A stretch of 64,000 bases of DNA from Neomegalonema perideroedes DSM 15528 (GTDB taxonomy: Bacteria; Pseudomonadota; Alphaproteobacteria; Rhodobacterales; Rhodobacteraceae). Below, in pieces: positions 1 through 9,695 of the stretch. Both the position numbers and the translations under genes were made by a program. Numbering within the stretch: position 1 is the first letter of the stretch; every line of letters begins with the position of its first letter. The stretch spans positions 381,495 to 445,494 of the forward strand of contig NZ_KB893653.1 in the NCBI RefSeq assembly GCF_000374145.1, in the 5' to 3' direction. The notes beneath the pieces were generated by a model that ran no database searches, was not told the DNA's origin, and saw nothing but the letters and a program-made list of their open reading frames with translations.

Positions 1-2101
1 AGACCGGGACCAGAGTCCACATGGGATATTGCGCGGCGCCGTCGCCGTTCTTCGGATCGAGCAGGGCGGGGATCGTCTCCTTGGCCAGCCAGGCGTAGGC
101 CTCGGCGAGATTGGGGTCGAAAAAGGCCGAGACGCCCGCCGCATAGCCCGAACGCGCCTGAGAGGCGTAATCCCAGCCCTTGTCATGGCCGCCCGCCTGA
201 TTCTGCGGCTCCGCCTCGAAGGCGGGCTTCTCGCCCATGAGGTTGGCCGCCGCGATGAGGCGCCAGCTCGGGATGGGCGCGCCGGATTCGTCGCGGGTGC
301 GGTATTGATAGACCGTCGACCAGCGCGGATTGAAATCCGTCCGGAGGAAGCGGTTGAGGAAATAGGGCCGAATTCGCCGCCAGACCGGACCCGCCTCGGC
401 GGCGAAGCCCATGCGTCCCGCCTGGGCGAGGGTGGTCAGGAAGTAATCCTGCTGCCAGTTGGAGACGATCCCTTCGGCGTTGGCGCCCTGAATCCAGCCT
501 GAAGTCTCATAGGAGGCCGGGCCGCCGAGGGAATCGTCCTCGCCATAGGCCCGCGCATACCAGGCGAAGCGCTGGCCGAGCTTGCGGGCGAAATAGGCTT
601 TGCTCGGGTCTTCGTCGGGCAGGATGAAGGCGGCGTTGGCGTGGGCGCGATTGGCCCAGGCCTGGCCGCGCACCTCCTCATTGCGGAGATTCCCCTGCGC
701 GTCGTCGCGATAGCGCGGATTATAGCGCAGCAGCGCATAGGCCGCCTGAGCCTTGAGGTCGTCGAGATAGACCCGTTCTCCGGTCAGCAGATAGGGGACG
801 TAGCTGGGATCCGGCTGATGGGCGTTGTCGAGCCGCCAGCCGCCGACGTTGGTCTCCAGCGGGCCGTGGCCGTTCTCGGCGAGGGTCGCGCGGCCGTCGA
901 ACCAGAGCTTCGGCCAGGCGTCGAGGGTCGGAGGCTCGCCGGTGGCCGGGTCGCGCAGACGCCAGGGAATGGAGCCCGCCGCCTCGGCGTTGGAGAGCAT
1001 CATATGGCGGGTTTCGGCGCTTTGCAGACGCAGATGCGTCAGAATCCAATAGGGGACCGGGCCGATGTCGGAGCGGCCGCCGGTGTTGGGCATGGCTTTG
1101 GTGATGGTCCCCGATCCGAGCGGCTTGAAGTCGCCGCGGGTCTGGGCCTCGACGAAGCTGCGCATCTGACCGTCGACGAAGCGCTTGTCGATGGGAAGCT
1201 CGGGATCATAGGCCGGAACCGCCCCCGCCGCGATGAGATAAGGATAATCGACCACGGCGCGTCCCGATTCCGGCGCCGCGCCCGCCCAGACCACCTTGCG
1301 CCAGCGCGAAAAGCGGCGATGGGCGAAGTCCTCGGCCTGATGGACGACCTCGCCGCCGAGCAGAATCCGCAGATCATAGGTCGGATCAAGGACTTCAGAC
1401 CCGGCGCCCGTCGGCATGCGGTCGGCGGAGAAGCCCGCCGAGAGCCGCGCCGCGCCGTCGGCCTGCGCCCGGAGGTCGAGGATGAGGGTCAGGCCGTTCG
1501 GCAGGGTCTCGGTCGCGCGGATCTCCTGCGCGAGGGGGCCGTCGAGCCAGGGCTTCGCGCCCGAAGCCAGAGCCGCCCGGAGCAGCCGCGCTCCCTCCAG
1601 ACGAATCGGCGCGCCGCCTGCGGGCTGAATCTCGACGACCAGATCGAGCCCGCGCTCCAGAAGCCCCGCGAGAGAGGCCGCGCCTTGCGCGGGCTGCGGC
1701 GGCTCGGCGGGGCCGCGCGAGAGCAGGATCTCCGCTTCGCGCCCGCCCGGCGCGGCGAAGCTCAGAACCGCATGGCGCACGGAGCCGTCGGCCCAGCGCG
1801 CCTTGACGTCGGCCTGCAGAGGAATCGGGCGCCCGCCCGAGGTCGCGCGCAGGCCCGAGCCCTGAGGCCAGTCGCCCCGGCGGAAGACCTGTCCGAGCGT
1901 GAGGACCGCGCCCTCGCGGCCGGACAGCTCCACCAGCTTCAGCCCGACGATCTCCCCGGCCGCCTGCGGACGCGGAACCGCAGGCGCCAGAGGATCGGTC
2001 GCCAAAGGCGCGGCGCCGGCCGAAGGCGGGAGGGCGGCCCCCGCGAACAGGGCCAGAGCGAGGGCCGGAGCGAGAAGCGGGGCGCGCGAAAGGGCGGTCA
2101 T
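1..2101 (-). CDS. Secreted YetA/PcRGLX-like protein, 3' end beyond the left edge
   Basis: An open frame of 700 codons runs from ATG at 2101 leftward off the window without a stop. The N-terminus is a clear signal peptide (MTALSRAPLLAPALALALFA, then a small-residue cleavage region near residue 30), so the protein is exported. Residues about 45-115 read as a beta-rich domain with LGQVFRRGDWPQG and ARWADGSVRHAVLSF. This pattern resembles the N-terminal RIFT-barrel domain of YetA/exo-rhamnogalacturonan-lyase-like proteins. The rest is rich in Trp, Tyr and Asn (e.g. ETNVGGWRLDNAHQPDPSY), as expected of a large carbohydrate-active or alpha/alpha-barrel protein. The family call is by eye and enzymatic function is not shown. 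It is divergent to the sugar transferase at 2265, so a link to extracellular polysaccharide is possible but inferred. Confidence 0.6.
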   Translation of the reverse strand, partial: MTALSRAPLLAPALALALFAGAALPPSAGAAPLATDPLAPAVPRPQAAGEIVGLKLVELSGREGAVLTLGQVFRRGDWPQGSGLRATSGGRPIPLQADVKARWADGSVRHAVLSFAAPGGREAEILLSRGPAEPPQPAQGAASLAGLLERGLDLVVEIQPAGGAPIRLEGARLLRAALASGAKPWLDGPLAQEIRATETLPNGLTLILDLRAQADGAARLSAGFSADRMPTGAGSEVLDPTYDLRILLGGEVVHQAEDFAHRRFSRWRKVVWAGAAPESGRAVVDYPYLIAAGAVPAYDPELPIDKRFVDGQMRSFVEAQTRGDFKPLGSGTITKAMPNTGGRSDIGPVPYWILTHLRLQSAETRHMMLSNAEAAGSIPWRLRDPATGEPPTLDAWPKLWFDGRATLAENGHGPLETNVGGWRLDNAHQPDPSYVPYLLTGERVYLDDLKAQAAYALLRYNPRYRDDAQGNLRNEEVRGQAWANRAHANAAFILPDEDPSKAYFARKLGQRFAWYARAYGEDDSLGGPASYETSGWIQGANAEGIVSNWQQDYFLTTLAQAGRMGFAAEAGPVWRRIRPYFLNRFLRTDFNPRWSTVYQYRTRDESGAPIPSWRLIAAANLMGEKPAFEAEPQNQAGGHDKGWDYASQARSGYAAGVSAFFDPNLAEAYAWLAKETIPALLDPKNGDGAAQYPMWTLVPV

Positions 2102-2160
2102 GGCGGCGTCGTCCTTATGAGGGCGCCGAACCGGGCGGTCGGCGCTTCTTCACAATCGTC

Positions 2161-2185
2161 AACCGCTTCTGCACGAAAAGCGGTT
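2161..2185. repeat. Perfect 8-bp inverted repeat in divergent intergenic region
   Basis: AACCGCTT at 2161-2168 and AAGCGGTT at 2178-2185 are perfect reverse complements with a 9-base loop. It lies between the divergent YetA-like gene (start 2101) and sugar transferase (start 2265). The arms resemble alphaproteobacterial intergenic hairpins, but it could equally be an operator for either gene. Confidence 0.45.
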
Positions 2186-2264
2186 TCAATTGGGTGAGCG
2201 CGCAACGTCTTATGGCGTAAGGTTTTTTCGGCGCTCCTTGAGGGAATTGGGGGGAGTGGAGGGC

Positions 2265-3596
<1,332 letters not shown>

Positions 3597-3639
3597 GCGC
3601 AATCCGAAAAGTGGGAACCGGTTTTCGGATAAATTGCGC
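3597..3639. repeat. Intergenic hairpin repeat, family A copy 1
   Basis: The outer arms are GCGCAAT (3597-3603) and ATTGCGC (3633-3639); the inner arms are TCCGAAAA and TTTTCGGA around GTGGGAACCGG. It sits immediately after the sugar transferase stop, between convergent genes, and probably serves as a bidirectional transcript end. A near-identical element occurs at 63777-63819. Hairpins of this type (CCGAAAACCGGTTCCCACTT on the other strand) are widespread in alphaproteobacterial intergenic DNA. Confidence 0.8.
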
Positions 3640-3650
3640 GACCACAAAAA

Positions 3651-5021
3651 CTAAAAGAAGACCTCGGTTTGAAAGGCCGGGCGGACGCTCTCGCGCCATT
3701 CGGTCTTATAGAGCCGGATCAGACGCCCCGCCGCCGTCTCGCGGCGCTCCAGCATCCCGCGGAGCGGCGCGAGATAAGCCGCTTCGCTTGCGCCTGCTCC
3801 AAACTCAGCGGCGCGGGCGTTCAAGCCCGCCTCGGCGAGGGCCAGAACCTCATCCGCCACGCTCCAGAGATCGCGCCCGCCGATCTTCGCCGCCATGCCC
3901 TGAGCCGGAACCGCCGCGCGCAGAGCCAGAACCTCGGCGTGGGTCCAGTCTTTCACGAGGTCGAAAGCGGCGTCGAGGGCGGCGGAATCATAGAGCAGCC
4001 CCGTCCAAAGCGCCGGAAGCGCGAGGATATGGGCCGCGTCGCCCACGTCGGCGCCGCGCATCTCGATGAATTTCTTGAGCCGCACGTCCGGGAAGAGCGT
4101 CGTCAGATGATCCGCCCAATCCGAGAGGGTGGGGCGCTCGCCGGGCAGAGCGGGCAGGCGTCCGGCGAGGAAATCGCGGAAGGACTGGCCCAGAGCGTCG
4201 ACGTAGCGGCCTTCGCGATAGACGAAATACATCGGCGTATCGAGGGCGTAATCCACCCAAGCTTCGAAGCTCGCGCCGGAGCCCTCAAAGGCGAAGGCGG
4301 GGATTCCCGTGCGGGCCGGATCGGTGTCGGCCCAGATGGCGCCGCGCCAGGATTCATAGCCGTTCAGCTTGTTCTCAGTGAAAGGCGAATTGGCGAACCA
4401 GGCCGTCGCCAGAGGCTGGAGGGCGAAGCCGACCCGCAGCTTGCGGGCCATGTCGGATTCGCTCTCGAAATCGAGATTCACCTGAACCGTGCAGCTGCGG
4501 AACATCATGTCGAGCCCCGAGCCGCCGACTTTCGGCATATGGCGCGTCATCAGCCCATAGCGGCCTTTCGGCATGACGGGAGTTTCGGCGCGGCTCCAGA
4601 GCGGAGAGGCGCCTAAAGTCAGGAAATTCAGACCCATCGGCCCGGCGACCGCGCGGACCTCCTCAAGATGGTTTTCGAGTTCGGTCCGGGCCTCGTGCAG
4701 GCTGCGCAGAGGGGCGCCGGAGAGTTCGAGCTGTCCGCCCGGCTCAAGGCTGACGTTCTCGGCTCCGCGCTTGAGGCCCACCAGAATCTCGCCTTCGTAA
4801 AGCCCCTCCCAGCCGAAGCGGCTCTTCAGCCCCTCCAGCAAGGCGCGGATTCCCGTCTCGCCCTCATAGGGGACCGGGCTCAGATCGGCCTGACGAAAGC
4901 CGATCTTCTCATGCTCCGTCCCGATGCGCCATGCGGAGCGGGGTTTGCAGCCGGCTTCGAGATAAGCCGCCAATTGCGCGCGGCTTTCGATCAAGCCGCC
5001 GCCCTGCTGAGGAATGGACAT
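3651..5021 (-). CDS. gshA: Glutamate-cysteine ligase, class 3 (plant/alphaproteobacterial type)
   Basis: A 456-aa enzyme catalysing ATP-dependent ligation of glutamate and cysteine, the first step of glutathione synthesis in the cytoplasm. The N-terminal RIGTEHEKIGF motif, the following EPGGQLELSGAPLRSLHEAR segment, MMFRSCTVQVNLDF, ANSPFTENKLNGYESWRGAIW and KKFIEMRGADVGD are hallmarks of the class shared by plants and alphaproteobacteria, unlike the E. coli GshA fold family members. Length is normal for the class (about 450-460). The ATG at 5021 is the natural start. Convergent with the sugar transferase and separated from it by a hairpin repeat. No gshB is visible in the window. Confidence 0.93.
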   Translation of the reverse strand: MSIPQQGGGLIESRAQLAAYLEAGCKPRSAWRIGTEHEKIGFRQADLSPVPYEGETGIRALLEGLKSRFGWEGLYEGEILVGLKRGAENVSLEPGGQLELSGAPLRSLHEARTELENHLEEVRAVAGPMGLNFLTLGASPLWSRAETPVMPKGRYGLMTRHMPKVGGSGLDMMFRSCTVQVNLDFESESDMARKLRVGFALQPLATAWFANSPFTENKLNGYESWRGAIWADTDPARTGIPAFAFEGSGASFEAWVDYALDTPMYFVYREGRYVDALGQSFRDFLAGRLPALPGERPTLSDWADHLTTLFPDVRLKKFIEMRGADVGDAAHILALPALWTGLLYDSAALDAAFDLVKDWTHAEVLALRAAVPAQGMAAKIGGRDLWSVADEVLALAEAGLNARAAEFGAGASEAAYLAPLRGMLERRETAAGRLIRLYKTEWRESVRPAFQTEVFF

Positions 5022-5134
5022 GAAGAACCCCGCGAAGCCCGCCCCTCGGCGGAGGCGCGGATCTTGTCATATTCGCCTTCCCCGCGCTCGGGCAAGCCCC
5101 CGCGCGGATCAGCCGAAAGAAGGAGGAAGAAGGC

Positions 5135-5728
5135 TCAGCCGCCCAGAATCCCCTTGGTGGAGGGCACGGAATCGGCTTTGCGGGGGTCCGTCTCCAGCGC
5201 GACGCGCAAAGCCCGCGCCACGGCCTTGAAGACGCTCTCGGCGATGTGATGGGCGTTGGCGCCGTAAAGCGTCTCCACATGCAGCGTGATTCCGCCGTTC
5301 ATGGCGAAGGCGGTGAAGAATTCGCGGACCAGCTCGACGTCGAAGGTTCCGATCTTATCGCGGGGGAACTCCACCTTCCAGACGAGGAAGGGCCGTCGCG
5401 AGAGATCCAGAGCCGCCCGCGTCAGAGCCTCGTCCATGGGCAGGAGGCAAGAGCCGTAGCGGTTGATCCCCTTGGAATCGCCGACGGCCTTGTTCAGAGC
5501 CTGACCCAAGGCGATGCCCACATCCTCGACGGTGTGGTGATCGTCGATGTGGAGGTCGCCCTCCGCCCGGACATGGATGTCGATCAGGCTGTGGCGCGCG
5601 AGCTGCTCCAGCATATGGTCGAAGAAGCCGACGCCCGTCTTCACGTCGTAACGGCCCGTTCCGTCGAGGTCGACCGAGACGGAGACGCGGGTTTCAGTGG
5701 TCGCGCGTTCGACGCTGGCGCTGCGCAT
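5135..5728 (-). CDS. hisB: Imidazoleglycerol-phosphate dehydratase
   Basis: A 197-aa monofunctional HisB: dehydration of imidazoleglycerol phosphate to imidazoleacetol phosphate in histidine synthesis. Metal-binding histidine clusters are present in both pseudo-repeats: [16 protein letters not shown] and [10 protein letters not shown] in the first, and [19 protein letters not shown] in the second. The protein ends STKGILGG, as usual for the family. The start is set at ATG 5728 because homologues begin about 10 residues before the TxTxVSVxxxLDG-like strand and a GGGAGATCT ribosome site precedes it; the frame is open further upstream but encodes nothing family-like. It is the next gene after DUF817 on the same strand. 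hisC is far away at 37.3 kb, so histidine genes are scattered. Confidence 0.95.
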   Translation of the reverse strand: MRSASVERATTETRVSVSVDLDGTGRYDVKTGVGFFDHMLEQLARHSLIDIHVRAEGDLHIDDHHTVEDVGIALGQALNKAVGDSKGINRYGSCLLPMDEALTRAALDLSRRPFLVWKVEFPRDKIGTFDVELVREFFTAFAMNGGITLHVETLYGANAHHIAESVFKAVARALRVALETDPRKADSVPSTKGILGG

Positions 5729-5784
5729 GGAGATCTCCCGGAGATGAAAGCCGGGCCGCAGAAAGGCCGCTCCGGGAGGCTTCG

Positions 5785-6582
5785 TCAAGTCCGCCGTCTG
5801 TCCTCGAGGAAGCGCAAGGCCGCCACCAAAGCGAAAGTCAGCAGCAGCAGCAGGAACCAGCTGCCGAATTTGCTCAGCGGCACCATGCGCCAGACCCGAA
5901 TCTGATGCGGATAAAGCCAGATCCCCGCCGCCGTGGCGAAATTCTCCGCCAGCCAGACCAGCCCCGCCGCCGCCGTGAAAGGCAGGAGGAAGGGAATCCG
6001 TCGCCGCCCATGGCCCCAGTCCAGAGTCAGGATCGTCCGGCCGAAAGCCAGCAGAGTCAGCAGGAACAGCGGAATTCGAATGTCCGGGAGGAAATGATGG
6101 GCGAAGAAATTCAGATAGGCCGCCGCCCCGAGGCTCCAGATCGCCCAGAGCGGCGGCGCCCGCTCCAGACGCCAATCCGCCAGACGCCAGAAGCGCGCGA
6201 GATAGCTCCCCACCGCCGCATACATGAATCCGGTGAAGAGCGGCGCGCCCCAGAGCGAGAAGACTCCGCGATCCGGGTAAAGCCATGAGCCTTGCGAGAC
6301 CTTGAAGATCTCCATGGCCGTGCCCGCGAGGTGGAAGACGAGGATCGTCAGAGCCTCGCCGCGGGTCTCCCAGCCGCCGAGGATCAGCCCGAGCTGAATC
6401 CCGAAAGCCGCCAGAAACAGCCAGTCGAGACGGGTCAAAGGGCCTTCCGGCGTGGGAATCGCCACGGAAAGCCCGATCAGCAGAAGCAGGATGATCCCGA
6501 AAGCCGCCGCCTTGATCTGAAGGCCGAGGAAGGCCCGCCAGCCGAAGCCCGAGGCTCCGGGCGCGGCCTCAGCGGCCTTCAT
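5785..6582 (-). CDS. DUF817 family integral membrane protein
   Basis: A 265-aa polytopic membrane protein with about eight hydrophobic segments. The motif [18 protein letters not shown] followed by ARFWR, and [11 protein letters not shown], match the DUF817 (YoaT-like) family as I remember it. The two histidines in the latter could bind a metal or cofactor, but function is unknown. ATG 6582 lies inside the end of the enoyl-CoA hydratase gene, overlapping its stop by 14 bases, so the two are translationally coupled. An earlier TTG (6603) is possible but has no support. The 56-base gap to hisB suggests the three genes are co-transcribed. Confidence 0.75.
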   Translation of the reverse strand: MKAAEAAPGASGFGWRAFLGLQIKAAAFGIILLLLIGLSVAIPTPEGPLTRLDWLFLAAFGIQLGLILGGWETRGEALTILVFHLAGTAMEIFKVSQGSWLYPDRGVFSLWGAPLFTGFMYAAVGSYLARFWRLADWRLERAPPLWAIWSLGAAAYLNFFAHHFLPDIRIPLFLLTLLAFGRTILTLDWGHGRRRIPFLLPFTAAAGLVWLAENFATAAGIWLYPHQIRVWRMVPLSKFGSWFLLLLLTFALVAALRFLEDRRRT

Positions 6583-7354
6583 AGGTCGGCTTGCGCTTTT
6601 CAAGGAAGGCCATGACGCCCTCGGCGAAGTCGCGGCTGCGGCCCGCCTCGGTCTGCAATTCGGATTCGCGGGTCAATTGCGCCGTGAGCGAGTCCTCCCA
6701 GCCCGCGCGCAAAGCCTGCTTCGCCAGCTTATAGGAGAGCGTCGGGCCCGCCGCGAGGCGCTGCGCCAAAGCCAAAGACTCCTCGATCAGCTTCTCATCC
6801 TCGAAGGCCTTCCAGACGAGGCCCCAATCCTCGGCCTTTTCGCCGGTCAGGGGCTCGGTGGTGAGGGTCAGGCCCATGGCGCGCTGAAGCCCCACGAGGC
6901 GCGGCAGAAGATAGGTCAGCCCGGCGTCGGGGATCAGGCCGATCCGCGCGAAGGCGATCACGAATTGCGAGCCCTTGCCGCAGACCGTCAGATCGGCCAT
7001 CAGCGCCAGACCCGCGCCCGCGCCCGCCGCCACGCCGTTCACCGCCGCGATGGTCGGCACGGGGCAATCCGCGATGGCCCGCAGCATGGGGACGTATTCC
7101 TCGCGCAGAGTGCGCCCGATGTCCGGCATGCCCTGACGCTGCGCCTCGCCGAGATCCTGACCGGAGCAGAAGCTCCGCCCCTCGCCGGTGAGCAGCACCG
7201 CCCGCGCGCCCTCCTGAGGGGCCTGCGTGAAGGCGCGGGTCAATTCGCGGCGCATCCGCCCGTTGAGGCTGTTCAGGCTCTCGGCGCGGTCCAGCGAGAT
7301 GAGGGCCACGTCGCCCGCCCGCGCATATCGGATCGCCTCGTAACGCTCGCTCAT
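6569..7354 (-). CDS. Enoyl-CoA hydratase/isomerase, PaaG-like
   Basis: A 261-aa crotonase-superfamily protein. The oxyanion-hole regions are visible as SFCSGQDLGEA (near residue 62) and PTIAAVNGVAAGAGAGLAL (near residue 105), followed by FARIGLIPDAGLTYLLPRLV with the Asp typical of isomerases in place of the hydratase Glu. The sequence and length resemble PaaG, the epoxyphenylacetyl-CoA isomerase of aerobic phenylacetate degradation. However, no other paa gene is nearby, so a general enoyl-CoA isomerase role in fatty acid or aromatic catabolism is equally possible. The start ATG 7354 is preceded by a good GGAGG-containing site. It is the first gene of a unit running through DUF817 to hisB. 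Confidence 0.85.
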   Translation of the reverse strand: MSERYEAIRYARAGDVALISLDRAESLNSLNGRMRRELTRAFTQAPQEGARAVLLTGEGRSFCSGQDLGEAQRQGMPDIGRTLREEYVPMLRAIADCPVPTIAAVNGVAAGAGAGLALMADLTVCGKGSQFVIAFARIGLIPDAGLTYLLPRLVGLQRAMGLTLTTEPLTGEKAEDWGLVWKAFEDEKLIEESLALAQRLAAGPTLSYKLAKQALRAGWEDSLTAQLTRESELQTEAGRSRDFAEGVMAFLEKRKPTYEGR

Positions 7355-7420
7355 GGCCTTCCTCCCTCGGGGTTTTTCTTGACGGCGTTCTGAATATCAG
7401 AGCCCGAGCCCGCCGGAAAC

Positions 7421-7442
7421 GGCGCCCTGAGGTCAGGGCGCC
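7421..7442. promoter_or_regulatory. 22-bp near-perfect palindrome upstream of the PaaG-like gene
   Basis: Two perfect 10-base arms, GGCGCCCTGA and TCAGGGCGCC, are separated by GG. It lies about 70 bases upstream of the enoyl-CoA hydratase start, in the divergent region with ccmF. There is no T-run on either side, so a terminator is less likely than a protein-binding site or a cruciform; the role is unknown. Confidence 0.4.
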
Positions 7443-7567
7443 CCCCTCTCCGTCTCGCCCCCCTCCGTCGAAGGTCGCAGCCCCTGCGGCTCACAGCCGC
7501 TTGAGCGCGGCTTGCGCATGGGGCGAAGGGCCTTATGCTTCGTCTCCAGCCATATCCCGCGCCGCTG

Positions 7568-7668
7568 GAGCATTTTCCAGCGAAGCCGAAACGGCTTCGC
7601 GTCGTGAACATGCGACCAAATAAAAACTTAGAGCGTTTGAGCGATCCGGAGCGATCGAAAAACGTTCT
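7568..7668. repeat. Intergenic double-hairpin repeat, family B copy 1
   Basis: Starts GAGCATTTTCCAGCGAAGCC and contains GGCTTCGCGTCGTGAACATG, then a second hairpin AGAGCGTTT...AAACGTTCT around GAGCGATCC. It lies 20 bases before the ccmF start. Related copies are at 43409-43512 (both hairpins) and 28581-28628 (first hairpin only). The remaining 7355-7688 intergenic DNA holds only this element and the palindrome at 7421. Confidence 0.75.
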
Positions 7669-7688
7669 AAACGTCGAGGAGAGCCGCC

Positions 7689-9695
7689 TTGATCGCCGAA
7701 CTGGGCCATTTCGCCTTGATCCTCGCCTTCGCTCTGGCCGTCGCGCAGACGGTCCTTCCGCTTTGGGGCGCGCAGAAAGGCCATGACGGCGCCATGGCGG
7801 CGGCGGTTCCTCTGGCCGTGACGGGGTTTCTGCTGACGGCGCTTTCCTTCGCCGCGCTGACCTGGGCCTTTCTGACCTCGGATTTCTCGGTGGCGCTGGT
7901 GGCGGCCAATTCCCACAGCGCCAAGCCCTGGCTCTATAAATGGTCGGGCGTCTGGGGGAATCATGAAGGCTCGCTGCTGCTCTGGCTGCTGATTCTGACG
8001 CTTTACGGCGCTCTGGCGGCGGTCTTCGGACGCAATCTCCCGGCGACGCTCAAGGCGCGGGTTTTGGGGATTCAGGGCCTGATCGGGGTGGGCTTCGGCG
8101 CCTTCATCCTCTTCACCTCGAATCCCTTCCTGCGGCTGGCGGATCCGCCGCTGGACGGACGCGACCTCAATCCGCTGCTGCAAGACCCCGGCTTGGCCTT
8201 TCATCCGCCCTTTCTCTATCTGGGCTATGTGGGCTTCTCGATGGCCTTCAGCTTCGCGGTGGCGGCGCTGATCGAGGGGCGCATCGATTCGGCCTGGGCG
8301 CGCTGGATGCGGCCCTGGGCTCTGGCCGCATGGATCTTCCTGACGCTCGGCATCGCGCTGGGCAGCTATTGGGCCTATTACGAATTGGGCTGGGGCGGCT
8401 GGTGGTTCTGGGATCCGGTGGAGAACGCCAGCTTCATGCCTTGGCTGATCGGCGCGGCGCTGATTCATTCCGCCGTGGTGGTCGAGAAGCGCGGCGAGCT
8501 CAAGGCCTGGACGACGCTTCTGGCGATCCTCGCCTTTTCGCTCTCGCTGGTGGGCGCCTTCATCGTGCGCTCGGGGATCATCACCTCGGTCCACGCCTTC
8601 GCCAGCGATCCGACGCGCGGCGTCTTCATCCTCGGCATGCTGGCGGCGGCCACGGGCGGGGCCTTGGCGCTTTACGCCTGGCGGGCGCCTTTGCTGGTCT
8701 CGGACGGAGTCTTCAAGCCGGTTTCGCGCGAGGGGGCTTTGGTCTTCAACAATCTTTTTCTCTCGGTGGCGACGGCGGCGGTCTTCATCGGCACGCTCTG
8801 GCCTTTGGCTCTGGAGCTGATGACCGGCGAAGTGATCTCGGTCGGCGAGCCCTTCTTCGACAGCGCTTTCGGCGCGGCCATGCTGCCTTTGCTGATCGGC
8901 CTGCCGCTCGGGGCGATGCTGCCTTGGAAGCGGGCGGATCTCGGGCAGGCTCTGGCGAAGCTCTGGTGGGTCGGGGCGGGGGCGGTGGTCGTCGCGCTGC
9001 TGGTCGCCATGGCGCAGGGCGGCGGCAAGGGAATCATGGCGCCCGTGGGGCTGGCTCTGGCCTTTTGGGTCGGCGGCGGCGCGGTCGCGGATCTCGTCGA
9101 GCGGGCGAAGCTGGGCAAGGTCTCCGCCGGGGAATCGCTGCGGCGTCTGGCCAATCTGCCGCGCTCGGCCTGGGGCGCGGCTCTGGCGCATTTCGGCGTG
9201 GGGCTGACGCTCTTCGGGATCATGGCCGTCACGGCCTGGGAGGTGGAGACCATCCGCGCCGCCCGTCCGGGCGACAGCTTCCCGGTCGGGGCCTATGAGA
9301 TGCGCTTCGAGGGCGTGGACCGCGAGCGCGGCCCCAACTACCTCGCCGAGATCGGGCGCTTCACGGTGCTGAAGGACGGCCGGGTCGTCGAGGTTCTGCG
9401 GCCTGAGAAGCGGGTCTATCCGGTGCAGGGCTCTCCGACCACCGAGGCGGCCATTCGGGCGCGTCTGAGCGGCGACGTCTACGTGGTGCTCGGCGACCGC
9501 CAGCCGGACGGCGCCACATGGGCGGTGCGGGCCTATCAAAAGCCTTGGGTCAATTGGATCTGGATCGGGGCTTTGGTCATGGCTCTGGGCGGGACGCTGA
9601 GTCTGGCCGACCGGCGGCTGAGGGTCGGGGCGCCCGCGCCGAAGAAGGCCCGCGCTCCTGCGGCGGCGCCTCCGGCGATGCAGGCCGCCGAATGA
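7689..9695 (+). CDS. ccmF: Cytochrome c maturation heme lyase subunit CcmF
   Basis: A 668-aa inner-membrane protein with about 13-15 transmembrane segments that takes heme from CcmE and, with CcmH, attaches it to apocytochrome c in the periplasm. Diagnostic features are WSGVWGNHEGSLLLW near residue 85 and the tryptophan-rich WWD domain GSYWAYYELGWGGWWFWDP near residue 225. Conserved periplasmic histidines also appear (e.g. GLAFHPPFLYLGY, VRSGIITSVHAF). Full length. The start is a TTG at 7689 with GGAGAG upstream, and MIAELGHFAL is the usual CcmF N-terminus. The last codons overlap ccmH. Other ccm genes (A-E, G, I) are not in this window. Confidence 0.97.
   Translation: MIAELGHFALILAFALAVAQTVLPLWGAQKGHDGAMAAAVPLAVTGFLLTALSFAALTWAFLTSDFSVALVAANSHSAKPWLYKWSGVWGNHEGSLLLWLLILTLYGALAAVFGRNLPATLKARVLGIQGLIGVGFGAFILFTSNPFLRLADPPLDGRDLNPLLQDPGLAFHPPFLYLGYVGFSMAFSFAVAALIEGRIDSAWARWMRPWALAAWIFLTLGIALGSYWAYYELGWGGWWFWDPVENASFMPWLIGAALIHSAVVVEKRGELKAWTTLLAILAFSLSLVGAFIVRSGIITSVHAFASDPTRGVFILGMLAAATGGALALYAWRAPLLVSDGVFKPVSREGALVFNNLFLSVATAAVFIGTLWPLALELMTGEVISVGEPFFDSAFGAAMLPLLIGLPLGAMLPWKRADLGQALAKLWWVGAGAVVVALLVAMAQGGGKGIMAPVGLALAFWVGGGAVADLVERAKLGKVSAGESLRRLANLPRSAWGAALAHFGVGLTLFGIMAVTAWEVETIRAARPGDSFPVGAYEMRFEGVDRERGPNYLAEIGRFTVLKDGRVVEVLRPEKRVYPVQGSPTTEAAIRARLSGDVYVVLGDRQPDGATWAVRAYQKPWVNWIWIGALVMALGGTLSLADRRLRVGAPAPKKARAPAAAPPAMQAAE

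Noticed and set aside
641-2197. Long plus-strand open frame opposite the YetA-like gene
   Set aside because: It is the Arg/Gly-rich shadow of the minus-strand coding frame, which has a signal peptide and sensible protein composition.
5729-6286. N-terminal extension of HisB (open frame to 6286)
   Set aside because: The extension overlaps the DUF817 gene out of frame and resembles no HisB domain; a good ribosome site precedes ATG 5728.
6569-7354. A phenylacetate catabolic cluster around the PaaG-like gene
   Set aside because: No paaA-K, paaZ or ring-oxygenase genes are present; the neighbours are DUF817 and hisB.
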